From positions 3,350,501 to 3,414,500 of the forward strand of contig CM072347.1 of NCBI GenBank assembly GCA_036874045.1: a stretch of 64,000 nucleotides of DNA, in the 5' to 3' direction. Position 1 is the stretch's first letter. Every line of letters starts with the position of its first letter. The notes under the pieces are model-generated. The model was not told the origin of the DNA. It saw only the letters and a program-made list of their open reading frames with translations, and did not search any database. The DNA comes from Cymodocea nodosa. Lineage: Eukaryota > Streptophyta > Magnoliopsida > Alismatales > Cymodoceaceae. The position numbers and the translations under genes were made by a program. Of the stretch, positions 11,323-22,155 are shown one piece after another.

Positions 11323-12440
11323 ATGGCATATGCTTATGCTCAAAGATTTTTGAAACATGTAGTTAGCATATGTGAATTTTGTAATTCTGAAGGACACGAC
11401 ATTTCTGACTGTTTGAAACTGAGACGTTTGCAGATGTTTAGATCCCATGAACAATAAATGAATTATCCTTAGTATAATAGAGCTGAGTATGAGAATCCTA
11501 TAGTTTACCCAACTGATGGTCAGTATAGAATGTGTAATATGTTGAGAGACACTGAAGTTTAAGATAGGTATGACAGACTGGAGCGTAGTATAGAGCAAAA
11601 CCTGGACAAACTAGAATACTTTATGTGTCACCAACAAGAAGTTAACCAATTAAACTATAAGGAAGCATATTCAGAACCTAAAAAGGATATAATTTATGAA
11701 ACTGAAAAAACCATAATGAAAATTGATCAAAAATTGAATGCAATGAGATTAGATGATTTGAAAAGAAAACTAAAAGCATTAGACGAATATACAATGAAAA
11801 TACAAGTTATGCAATAGGACAATGGAAATTATAATGTTATAAACCTACATGATTTGCAAAATATACAGCAAACAGAAAATATTAATGCAAGAGAATTTAA
11901 AGAATGCACTTTAAAACTAAAAACAATTGAAGATCATAATCACGAAAATGATATACAAAAACATCATGAGAGTAACGAAAATTTGGAAGATGTATGTGTA
12001 ACATTAAGATCTAGAACTAATATACCACCAAGAACTCAAAATGAAAATGATATGAAGGTGGATAAGAGTAAAAATCAAAATGATAACGAAAATGTAATAG
12101 TTGAAAATCTAAAAATCATTGAAGAACAATCTGAATCTACTAATGAAGCTAAAAATGATCAAACAAATCAATTGAAAGAAAAAGAATCTTTTAAATCGCA
12201 ATCTTTAGCACCCTATCCTGAAAGATTACAACAAACAATACCTGAAAAATAAGAAAAAATCAGAGAAATTTTTGAAAAAGTACAAGTTAACATTCCTTTG
12301 TTAGATCTATTGCAGAAAATGCCACATTGTGCTAAATTTCTGAAGGATTGGTGCACTAAGAAAAGAGAGTGAAAAGTTCTTTGAAAGGTCTTTTTAGCTG
12401 AGCAAAGTAGTTCTCTATTTCTACCACAAATTTCTAAAAG
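11323..12440 (+). pseudogene. Nucleocapsid-like start and linker of the pol block (E1)
   Basis: Begins with ATGGCATATGCTTATGC, conserved in element O (reverse, 30926). Residues about 17-30 form one CCHC zinc knuckle (CEFCNSEGHDISDC: C-x2-C-x4-H-x4-C). A long charged linker follows, rich in Lys, Glu and Asn and predicted helical (about 11600-12250), then APYPERLQQT and KVQVNIPLLDLLQKMPHCAK, matching the segment just before protease in Athila polyproteins. No capsid domain precedes the knuckle, although one normally does. Broken fossil. Confidence 0.8.
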
Positions 12441-13730
12441 GTTATCTTGTCTTGGAATCCTTGTTATATCATGCACTATAGGAAATACCATTCTAGAAAG
12501 AACCTTAATAGACTTAGGTGCATGTATAAATGTTATGCCAAGTGATATATTTGCATCCTTAGGATTAGAAGGCTTAACTCCTACTAGTATAATTATTCAA
12601 TTAGCTGATAGAAGTATAAGATACCCTAGAGGAAAAATAGAGGATGTCTTAATTAAAATCAAAAACTTTATATATCCTATTGATATTGTAATTTTGGATT
12701 CCCAACAAATTAAGCATAAAAATAGTGATACATCTTTAATTTTGGGAATGCCATTTTTAGCAACATCAGGGGCTGTTATAAATTGTAAAACTGGAGTAAT
12801 AAAGTTAGCATATGGTAATGAGGATATTCAATTAAATATTTTCAAACCAGAAAGGTTTGAGGAGTTAGAAATGTCCTTACATACCATAGACTTTTTAGAG
12901 GATGAAAGAGATATGTTAGATGATGTGATTCAGGAAGAATTTAATAGGCAAATCAATTCTAAAACTTTAGAGAAAAGTGAAAGCATAAACATAGAAGGAG
13001 ATCTAGAAGAGATTAATTTAGAAAATGATGATGTTCAATTAGGAGCTCTAGCTTCTGAAAAGCAACATTTAGAATTAAAACCTTTACCTCCTGAATTAAC
13101 ATATATATTTCTGGAAGAGAAACGAACCTGTCCAATCATTATTGCTTCAGATTTAAAAGAGGATCAAATAGCTAAATTAAAAGATGTAGTAAAAAGTTAT
13201 AAAGAAGCAATAGGATGGACTATGACTGATATATAAGGGTTAAGTTCAACTTTATGTTGTCACCACATATATTTAGAAGAGAATGGTAAACCTGTTAGAA
13301 TTCCTTAGAGGAGATTAAATCCAAACCTTAAAGAAGTAGTCAGGAAAGAAATAGTGAAATGGTTAGATAATGACATAATTTATCCGATTTCTGATAGCTC
13401 GTGGGTTAGTCCAATCCATGTAGTTCCTAAGAAATCAGGATTAACAGTTATTAGGAATGAAAGTCAAGACTTGATACCTACTAGAATTCAACTAGGCTGG
13501 AGAGTATGTATAGACTATAGAAAGCTGAATGCTGTGACTAGGAAAGATCATTTTCCCTTACCTTTTATAGATCAAATGCTGGAAAGATTAGCAGGGCAAT
13601 AATATTTTCGTTTCCTAGATGGGTATTCAGGTTATAATTAAATTTCAGTAGCATTAGAAGATCAAGAAAAAATAACTTTCACCTGTCCTAAAATTTAGAC
13701 GTAATATTAAAACATTGTGTGGAAAGAAAT
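12441..13730 (+). pseudogene. Protease and N-terminal reverse transcriptase (E1)
   Basis: Retropepsin-like region: TLIDLGACINVMPSDIF (about 12503-12553) is the Athila form of the catalytic Asp motif; QLADRSIRYPRG and LGMPFLATSGAVI follow. RT begins after AIGWTMTDI, with WVSPIHVVPKK, RVCIDYRKLNAVTRKDHF and PLPFIDQMLERLAG (13400-13602), a near match to Athila RT. FLDGYSGYN follows. These enzymes process the polyprotein and copy the RNA genome into DNA. The best open stretches are 12535-13236 and 13354-13602. Broken fossil. Confidence 0.9.
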
Positions 13731-14400
13731 CTGGTGTTAAATTGGGGAAAATGTCACTTCATGGTTAAACAAGGAATAGTCTTAGGGTATGTTGTTTCTA
13801 AGAAAGGGTTGGAAGTAGATAAAGCTAAATAGAAGTAATTTCTAATCTACTAGAACCTAAATCAGTAAAAGATATTAGATCATTTCTAGGACATGTTGGT
13901 TTTTATCGAAGATTTATTAAGGACTTTAGCAAGATAGCTAGACCTTTAACTAATCTATTAAAAGATGTTCCATTTAACTTTGATAAAAATTGCAAGGAAG
14001 CATTTTTTAGACTTAAAACTAGCTTAATTTCAACTCCTATAATTCAAGCACCTGATTGAAACCATTCATTTGAATTAATGTGCGATGCAGTGTTGGGACA
14101 GAAGATAGAAAAATCTCCTTGAGTGATTTATTATGCAAGCAAAACCTTAAATGATGCTCAAGTTAATTACACAACTACTGAAAAAGAATTATTAGCTGTT
14201 GTGTTTGCTTTAGAAAAATTTAGATCATATCTGATTGGAGCTAAAGTAATAGTATACACAGATCATTCAGCTCTAAAACATCTAATAAAGAAAAAAGAGA
14301 CTAAACCTAGATTGATCCGATGGATTTTATTATTACAAGAATTTGATATAGAAATTAAAGAAAAAAAAGTTGTGAGAATGTAGTAGCAGATTATTTATCA
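13731..14400 (+). pseudogene. RT C-terminal part and RNase H (E1)
   Basis: RT thumb/connection motifs GIVLGYVVSKKGLEVDKAK and RSFLGHVGFYRRFIKDFSKI (about 13775-13935) lead into an Athila-type RNase [48 protein letters not shown] and [11 protein letters not shown]. This domain removes the RNA strand during reverse transcription. The open stretch is 14123-14383. Broken fossil. Confidence 0.9.
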
Positions 14401-15780
14401 AGATTACAAATAGAAAAATCAAATATTGAAATTAAGGATAATTTTCCTGATGAACAATTAATGACCATCAACACAATACCTTGGTATGCAGACATAGTTA
14501 ACTATTTAGTTACTGGTTTAACACCTAAGGATTGGAATAGACAGGATAAGAAATTATTTTTCTCGAGAGTAAAATATTACTATTGGGAAGACCCATACTT
14601 ATTTAATAAATGTCCTGATCTGGTTTTAAGGAGGTGTGTTCCAGAAACTAAATATTTGAGCATATTGTCTTTTTGTCATGACCAAGTTTGTGGAGGGCAT
14701 TTTGGTTCAGGGAAAACTGTTGCAAAAATTCTGCAATGTGGATTTTATTGGCCAACACTATTCAAAGATGCTCATAAATATTGGTTAAGTTGTTTAAGAT
14801 GTCAACAAATAGGAAGAATATCAAAGAGGAATATGATGCCTCTTAATCCTATTGTTGAGGTTGAAATCTTTGATGTGTGGGGAATAGATTTTATGGGTCC
14901 ATTTCCTATGTCTAATCAATTTAATTATATATTGTTGGGGGTGGATTATGTATCTAAATGGATAGAAGTTATTCCTACAAAAACTAATGACAACAAAGTG
15001 GTAATACAATTTATAAGAGCTAATATATTTGTCAGATTTGGAATACCTAAAGCTATTATCAGTGATAGAGGAACTCATTTTTGTAATAGAAGTTTTGAAG
15101 CCTTAATGAAGAAATATGGAGTAAACCACAAACTTGCAACATCATATCATCTGCAAACAAGTGGACAAGTAGAAAGTGCTAACAAACAAATTAAGTTAAT
15201 CTTAGAAAAAGTAGTAAATCCTACTAGAACAGATTGAGCTAATAGATTGATAGATGCACTTTGGGCTTATAGAACTGCTTATAAAACAAGCTTAGGTATG
15301 TCACCTTTTAGGCTAGTATATGAAAAAAGTTGTCATTTACTAATTGAACTAGAACATAAAGCTTATTGGGCATTAAAAACTTTGAACACTAATTTAAATC
15401 AAGCTATTGAAAATAGAAAAATGCAATCAATTGAATTAGAAGAATTTAGAAATGAAGCTTATTCGAAGACTGTAAGAGAAAAAGAGAAAATGAAATTCTG
15501 GCATGATAGAAAAATTATTCCAAAAAGCTTTGAAATAGGATAAGAAGTATATCTTTAGATGGCTAGACTCCATAACCATCTAGGAAAATTAAGATCTAGA
15601 TGGGCAGGACCTTACATAGTTCGAAATATTTATTCTTATGGAGCTATTGAAATTGAAAATCCTAAAAATCAAAATATATTTAAAGTAAATGGACAAAGAC
15701 TTAAACTTATTCTGAAAACACCAAAAAGCTCATTTGGAATTATAGATGTTAGAGTAGAGGACTACTCGAGCTTTACTTAG
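14401..15780 (+). pseudogene. Integrase (E1)
   Basis: An HHCC zinc-binding region (CHDQVCGGHFGSGKT, then SCLRCQQIGR; about 14670-14820) is followed by the DDE core: WGIDFMGPFP, DYVSKWIEVIP, ISDRGTHFCN and YHLQTSGQVE (14875-15180). The C-terminal part, GKLRSRWAGPYIV and FKVNGQRLK (15559-15740), is the usual Athila end of pol, with no chromodomain. It would insert the DNA copy into the host genome. Open stretches are 14461-15237, 15247-15543 and 15559-15780. Broken fossil. Confidence 0.92.
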
Positions 15781-16341
15781 TAAGAAATCAGTTTTTATGT
15801 TTATATATATATATATATATAAATATAAAATATAAAAATCATTGCGGTTCAACCGACTGGATCCATCGGTATGACCGGAACATAAAAAAATATGTATATT
15901 AATTTTCAGAAAAAAATGTTGGTTTTACCGAAACATAGTATTGGTTCAATTGAAAAAAAAATTAGGTTTGACTGAAACATAGTATTAGTTAAACCAATAA
16001 AAAATAGAAAAACTGTTATCTTAAGTATTTTTATTATTATATCTGTTTGTACAGGAAGTCTGTTGAGTTACGCTTAACTCAACGAGCTTACTCCGTTGAG
16101 TCTTGAGTTAGTCAACGAGCTTATTCCATTGAGTTAACTGTACTCAACGGAGTACTGTAGCTAAGACTACAGATGAGAGAGCAATAGTTGGTTCGGAAAA
16201 TGACCCGATTACTTGCCTAAACTTAGGGCTTATTTAAACTAAGACCTAGGGTTTTGGGGCATTATCCGGTAAATCATTTAGAATCTAGAACAGTAGAAAT
16301 CAGAGCGATTCGTGCTATTGTGTAACTCTACGATAAGGAAG
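15781..16341 (+). other. Spacer between pol and ORF-X (E1)
   Basis: A short (TA)n run sits at about 15803-15822. From 15845 to 16010 there are repeated GGTT(C/T)(A/G)ACCG-type units. Then 16056-16155 holds GTTGAGTTA inverted repeats (for example CTGTTGAGTTACGCTTAACT and CCATTGAGTTAACTGTACTC). No coding signal. Confidence 0.7.
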
Positions 16342-18552
16342 ATGACACCTGAGTTATGGGAAGATGCAATTGACATAGCACAGTTTCTGAAGGAATCAAA
16401 GGAATGGCACATACGGCAAAAGATTCAGAATACGACAAGAGAAAAAGAGTTATGGAAGGTAAAATCTGAACTTTTTAGATTAAGAAGAATGTTAGTAGAT
16501 TGTGGTATACAAATACCCCAAATAATGGAGACACGAATCAGAGTAGCAACAGAAATTGCAATTAGTAAAGAAAAAAAAATCAGGCTGAACAATGAAGTAG
16601 CCTTAGAGCTAATCAAGCGCAAGGCCAGATTATGGTTCAAAAGGCGCATTACTGGTCGTGGAAGTTGGGAAATATGGTAGCAGCAATAAGCAGGAGAACG
16701 GGAGGAACCAACTGCTGAAAGACCTGTTCTTGAGGAACAACAGTTAGGACCTCCAGTTCAGCCAATAGAGCCATTGCCACGAGTAGCATTTGCTTGGCCG
16801 AGAATTGATAAAGAAGAGAAAGAGTTTACTAGCTTAGTCAAAACAACAAGAGACCAAGGTGATAACGAAGAAATAGTTACTACTATGGCACATATTTTAT
16901 ATGATGCCATTAAGAGAAGAAGGGCCGAAGAAAAGTTGAGGGCCCAATTCAAAATTAAGGTTGAACAGCATCAGGCAGCAGCTAAATCAAGTGCTGCAAG
17001 AGAAGCTGAAGCTAGTCCTTCGAGACCAGTAATTATTGGAAAAATTAAACAAGAAGAGCTAGTACTTGTGGCTTGAAGTCCTATAGAGCCTACTTTTTTA
17101 GATTTAATATCAGATGATGAAGAGGAAGAACAAGCACAATTAATCACACGAAGGAAAGGAAAAGAGATAGTGCCTGACTATCAAAAAGAGATTAAATCTG
17201 AGGTGCCAATTTCAATAGGGCCTGTAGAGTCAATTTTTATAAACCTGCTATCCGATTCTGAGGAGGAGCAGGAGCAGCAGCAACAGGAGCAAAGAGAAGA
17301 AGAAAAACATGTTGAAATTAGTCTGCAGCCTGTACAAGAAGAAAGAACAGAAATTAGGGTAGAAACTGAATTGCTCGTGACTCCATCCCAAGCTACCACA
17401 AAATCAGAAAGAACAGTGATAGAGCAGATTGGTAGTCAGGAGGAAAAAGAAAGAACAGAAAATGAAGAAGAAGCTGAACGAAGCCATTTGGACAAAAATG
17501 ACTTTACAGATACCACTGAAGAGCAAGAAACTCTTCAGCAATTTATGGAAAGAATTCAAGACAGAGTGGAGAGTTTTGTCGGCTCACCACCACAGACAGA
17601 AGCAGAAGCAAAAATACAGGAATCTGTAAAGAATGTTCAAGTGCAGACTATGGTAGAGGAAGATCAAGAACAAACCCCTCTAGAACAACAAAGTCACATT
17701 CCTGACCTGACTGAAACAACAGTTCTGAATGAGGTACATTTTTGGAGTTAGGAAGTTTATCATAAATATCAAGAGATTAGGGGTTATGATATTATTTGCA
17801 GTAGACCAGTAAATTGGGATGGAATACAAGAAATCAAAGAATTATTTGAATTCCAAGGTCTATTGAATTTTATTTATCAAGAAAGAGGGCATGTAGTATA
17901 TGAGAATCTAGTGCCCTGTTTTTATGCAAATTTAAGAGAAGGAGAAGGAAAATTAATTTCCAATGTGGAGGAAGCTGATGTATAGATAACACTAGAGCTT
18001 CTCCACAACATTTTTGGATTAAAGAATGAAGGGTAGGAAATTTTTGAAAGTACAACTGCTGTTGAATGGACAGAGCAGGAAATCAAGGACAGTTTGGCTA
18101 TCAATCTTGGTGTGCCTTTATTAAACAGACTGAAACATTTAAATGGTAAAACACACATGGTAGCCAACATTTTGATTAAGAATGTCTATCAACGACAAGG
18201 CCATGACATAGAATTGAGTCAATTTGTCAAATGGGCCACGTTTGCAGTTGTAAATAGAATTCAAATAAATTGGACTGTAGTTTTTATCTCCAAGCTGTAA
18301 ATAGTAAAGAAGAAATTGTTTTATGGAGATTTGATTCCACTACTGATGGTGGATTGTATTGATTTCACGAAATGGGCATAAAAAAGGATCAGATCAAGAA
18401 CCATTTCAGTGAAAGAATACAGAAATTTTGTAGCTGCAGAGATAGCTGTACCTTCTAGAGGAATTACAGGAGGTATAGAAAGAATTAATCAATTAGAACT
18501 TCAATTAGAAAAACTCTAGAAGGACGTAGATGAACTTAGGAATAGAGACTAA
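16342..18552 (+). pseudogene. ORF-X: acidic, coiled-coil-like protein with plant-transposon-protein type C-terminal domain (E1)
   Basis: About 735 codons, in the place where Athila elements carry their env-like third ORF. The start is chosen at the first ATG (MTPELWEDAIDIAQFLKE). The N-terminal third is helical and basic (KVKSELFRLRRML). The middle is highly acidic and Gln/Glu-rich (SDSEEEQEQQQQEQREEEKH). The last ~270 codons hold NWDGIQEIKELFEFQGL, ENLVPCFYANLREGEG, TLELLHNIFGL and MVANILIKNVYQRQGHDIEL, a pattern like Pfam's putative plant transposon protein domain (PF20167, from memory). No signal peptide or membrane segment is seen, so an envelope role is not supported. Partial copies lie at 63007-64000, 5623-6909 and 26173-26692. 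Broken in several places. Confidence 0.75.
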
Positions 18553-19559
18553 ATTGTATTGTTCATTTACTTGTATAGAATTGTATGATGTATTTGTAAT
18601 GCAAATTGATTCATATTAATGAATATAAATTTTTCAGATGTACTTTTCATACGTGTTTTGAATGTGAAATGAATGGAATTTATTGAATATTCTATAAATT
18701 GTGGAACTTTATGAATGAATGTTTAATAGATTTACAATTTGCTGAATGACAGGATAGATGCTTGAAAATTTCTGCATGTTGCAAGGTAAAATGTAAATTC
18801 TGCATAACATAAAATGACCTGCAAGTTAAATATTTATATAATGTTCAGATTTAAACAAATTTTGATTAGAATGATGCATTAATGACATAGATTTAACTTT
18901 TTTTCAGTTAGTAGAATGAAGAAGAAAAAAAAAGTAGAGAGGTACTTATGAGGAGTAAATTTAGAAGTTGCTAAGTGTTAACTCAACGAAGTAAGTTTGT
19001 TGAGTTAAGCTTAACTCCATGAGGTCAGTAATATAATATAAGGTCACTCCGTTGAGTTATCTGTAACTCAACAAAGTTAGCCCATGGAGTTAGCAACAGT
19101 AATCGACTGTGTTCCATTGAGTTATCTATAACTTAACGAGGTTAGTTTGTGGATTAAGTAGAACAGTTATTCTTTTAACCACGAACGAAACTTCATCGGT
19201 TTAGCGGTTACGAAAATTTGAAATTAGTAGTGGTACACGTACCTATAAAAATAGGAACCACGATGCACGTTGCAAGACACGTTCTTGCAACGAGATTTAT
19301 TCACTTTATGGATGTGCATTATATATATAAACAGAATGTTATTTACGAGTTACCAACACTTTTAAAAGAAAGGAAAAGCGTTGGAGGAACTGGAAGGAGA
19401 AGCAGCTGATTCGACTTCATCCGTCAACAAATATTTATTGAATGGAAAGCTTTAGATTGGTATGTAATTAATCATCTATTATTTATTTATGAGCACATGG
19501 ACTTGTTCTCTAAGCACTAAACGATTAGTAAGAACACTTACCTAGGAATTTTCATCACA
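18553..19559 (+). other. Spacer between ORF-X and capsid block (E1)
   Basis: Non-coding and A+T-rich to 18970, then GTTGAGTTA inverted repeats (18977-19150), then a short stretch conserved in M (19218-19460 against 62300-62080, reverse). A GTATGT at 19459 and a TTTTCATCACAG ending at 19559 are both matched in M (donor GTATGT, acceptor TTTTCATTGCAG), which looks like a ~100-base intron just before the capsid block. The splicing is inferred, not shown. Confidence 0.6.
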
Positions 19560-20829
19560 GAGGCGTACTGAAACATTTTCTGAACTGGACTTTAACAAAA
19601 TTCTTTGGGGTGTAGCTAACCTTTCTTTAAAAGAGAACGTAAAGATGGCTGCTCCAGTAGAAAAACCATTAGGAGAAATTCTGTATCTTGAATTAGTTGA
19701 TGAACCTTCATGTATTCGATTGCCAAACTTTGAGGGAGATAGGTTTGAACTGAAATCTAATTATATTAGTCAATTGCCACATTTTCATGGATTAGAAAGA
19801 GAGGATGCCTATTATTTCCTTAGAGAATTTAATGAAGTTTGTCAAATGATGAAAATACCGAAATTGAGTATAGATGCTATTAAACTTAGATATATCCCTT
19901 TTTCTTTAAAAGACAGCTAAGAGATGGTTATATACTCTGTCGCCTGATTCAATTTCTACGTGGATTGAATTTTACTTTATTTTTCTGGAAAAATATTATC
20001 CAACACATCAAACGATTAAAAAGAAAAAAGAAATATTAATGTGTAGCCAAAATAGGGTGAATCATTTTGGAAATATTTTGAAAGATTTAAAGATTTACTG
20101 ACTCAATGTCCACATCATGCAATGAGTAAAGCACAATTAGTAGGTATAATTTATGAAGTCATAGATGTTTCAACAAAATCTTTATTAGAATCTACTTGTT
20201 AAAATGAATTTTTAAAGTTATGTAGTGAACAAGCATGGGTATATTTAGAAAACTTTGCAAAAAGAACTACATAGTGGGAAAACTCAGCTGAAGCTATTGT
20301 AGATAAAAGAATATTGCCAAGAGGAATGCATGAAATAGATTTAAGTAATTTGTTTGAAGTGAAATTAACTGAATTAATAAAGAAAATAGAAGAGTTATCA
20401 TTAAATCAAAAGCTAGCAGAAAAGAATGCAAACATAAATGATTTAGATATTATTTATGCTAAAAACCAGAGAGATAACTTGGGAAATTCTTATAATTCTA
20501 ATTGGAAAAATCACTCGAATTTATCTTGGAGAAAAAACAATTTCCAAGGAGGAGAAAATATAAATGAGAAAAATATAAGTTATGAAGCATTAATTGAATA
20601 AGGATCTAGAATAGAGAAATTAGAAAAGATAATCTAACAATTAAACAATCGTTTAGATTTTGTATTTGGAAATGCTGTAATTCAAAATCAGAATAGAAAT
20701 ATACTACTTAGACAGAAGGAACCAATGGAAGTTAGATCTACTGGAGGATTGCCAATACAAGCAGTACCTAACTCTGTCAATAGAACTGTTAATGAAATTG
20801 ATACCTCTTCTGGGAGGGTAGCTGAATGA
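19560..20829 (+). pseudogene. Gag capsid block, placed downstream of pol (E1)
   Basis: Athila-type capsid (Retrotrans_gag family). Motifs in order: CIRLPNFEGDRFELKSNYIS, FHGLEREDAYYFLREFNEVC and RYIPFSLKDS (open 19645-19920), a YYPTHQTIKKKKE region, a CPHHAMSK region, then KKIEELSLNQKLAEKNANIN, YNSNWKNHSNLSWRKNN (the Athila NPGWRNHPNFSW motif) and GGLPIQAVPN near the end. Gag forms the particle that packages the RNA. It ends 190 bases before the F-box ATG. In ordinary Athila elements this block comes first after the primer site. Here it follows ORF-X, as it does in M. Broken fossil. Confidence 0.9.
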
Positions 20830-21018
20830 AGTAGCATATCTGAAGCAACTATCTGTATATATATATTTTTATTTATAGTTAATAGTATCGTAGAGTTAGT
20901 CCTTAACTCAACGAACTTAGTCCGTTGAGTTATGCCTTAACTCCACGAGAGTGTGCAGTGGTTATGTTAATTTTTTTGTCTCTGCTTGATTTTTGTTTGT
21001 GTTATACGGAATCGACAA
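20830..21018 (+). repeat. Spacer with GTTGAGTTA hairpins before the F-box block (E1)
   Basis: CGTAGAGTTAGTCCTTAACT and CCGTTGAGTTATGCCTTAAC form two short inverted repeats (20890-20950). A pyrimidine-rich stretch (TTTTTTTGTCTCTGC...TTGTTTGTGTTATA) follows just before the ATG. In M the same place reads TTTGTGTTTTATAG, like a 3' splice site. Confidence 0.65.
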
Positions 21019-22155
21019 ATGGAATTGATGCAATTACTGTTGGATGCACTAAGGGAAGTACTGAGTAATTTATCAGCTAAAGATCTGTGCAGGCTGTGTT
21101 GTGTATCAAAGGAAATTAAAGACTATATTGAAGAAAAATATTTTTAGGGACTACAAGCTGCAAAAATGACTAAGATTATAGATGGATTCATATGGAGGTC
21201 ATTTAATCGTAGTTCAATTAACCATGAATATTTGGCTATGGAAGTAACTACTGGAATTCCACCCAATACATTAGAAGGAATAGATCATATTATGGGGATA
21301 GATGAAAGATTAATCATATACAGGACGAGACCAATGTATGCAAGTTTATTACCTGATATTTTGATAAGAAATCTTATAACAAGAGAAGAATGGTATATAG
21401 GAAGACCTAATAGATATGAAGTACCAACTGTAAATTGTGGATCGGCTTTAATATTTTCTGATAAAAATTCTACAATTCCTAAAAAATTATATTATTGGAG
21501 ACCTACAGGAAATTGGGGTGAAGATTTACACTTAAGTGTGTATAATTTTCTAAATAGATCTTGGAATGAAAATATTATGATATATCTAGGCCATAAATCA
21601 TTAATTAACCAAACACATATCATACTTGATGGATATGTATATCTAGTCACAGATATATCAATAGCATTTGGATCTGATTTATACATAGTGAGCATAGACA
21701 GTTATGATGAATATATAGAAATTTTACTTATATCGAGAGAAATAGCTAAACCACCATCTACAAAATTTAATAAAATTCAAATAGGAATTTGGTATAATGA
21801 AGATGATGATTCTACTTTATGTCTAATAAGATGGTAGGATGAATTGATGAAAATTCAAATATGGATTATGAAAGACATTAATGAATGGAAGTGGGAAGAG
21901 GAATATATTGAAATAGATGTAGAAATAGAAACTGCTACATTACCTTGGAACCGAAAAAGATCCCTTTCTGCATTTCATATCATTAATGGTAATACACTTG
22001 TATTTGGAATTTATAATATATTACACGTTTACAAATTAAGAAGGAACAAGAACTGCATTAAAACAGAATTAATAGCAAGAAGAACTATGCCTAAAAAGTT
22101 TGCTTGGACTGACACGTTTATTCCATTTGTTTCTACTTTTTAATCATGTTCTTAA
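21019..22155 (+). pseudogene. F-box/FBA-type gene carried inside E1
   Basis: About 378 codons from ATGGAATTGATGCAATTAC. The N-terminal F-box (residues ~5-45) keeps SNLSAKDLCRLCCVSKEIKD. Then come an FBA-like propeller region with IRNLITREEWYIGRPNRYE, YNFLNRSWNENIMIYLG, IILDGYVYLVTDIS and LYIVSIDSYDEYIEIL, and a C-terminal WIMKDINEWKWEEEYIEID. Size and layout fit plant F-box proteins with an F-box-associated domain; such proteins are SCF ubiquitin-ligase substrate receptors (family knowledge). The substrate is unknown. It lies inside the LTRs, between capsid and polypurine tract, and is repeated in C1 and M. The main open stretches are 21166-21837 and 21844-22143. Broken, with a few interruptions. 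Confidence 0.88.

Noticed and set aside
16342-18552. ORF-X as a viral envelope gene
   Set aside because: Position fits the Athila env-like ORF, but no signal peptide, membrane span or cysteine-rich ectodomain is visible.
15845-20955. Short repeats as a CRISPR array
   Set aside because: Repeats are palindromic, unevenly spaced, lack unique spacers of constant length, and the DNA is plant nuclear.
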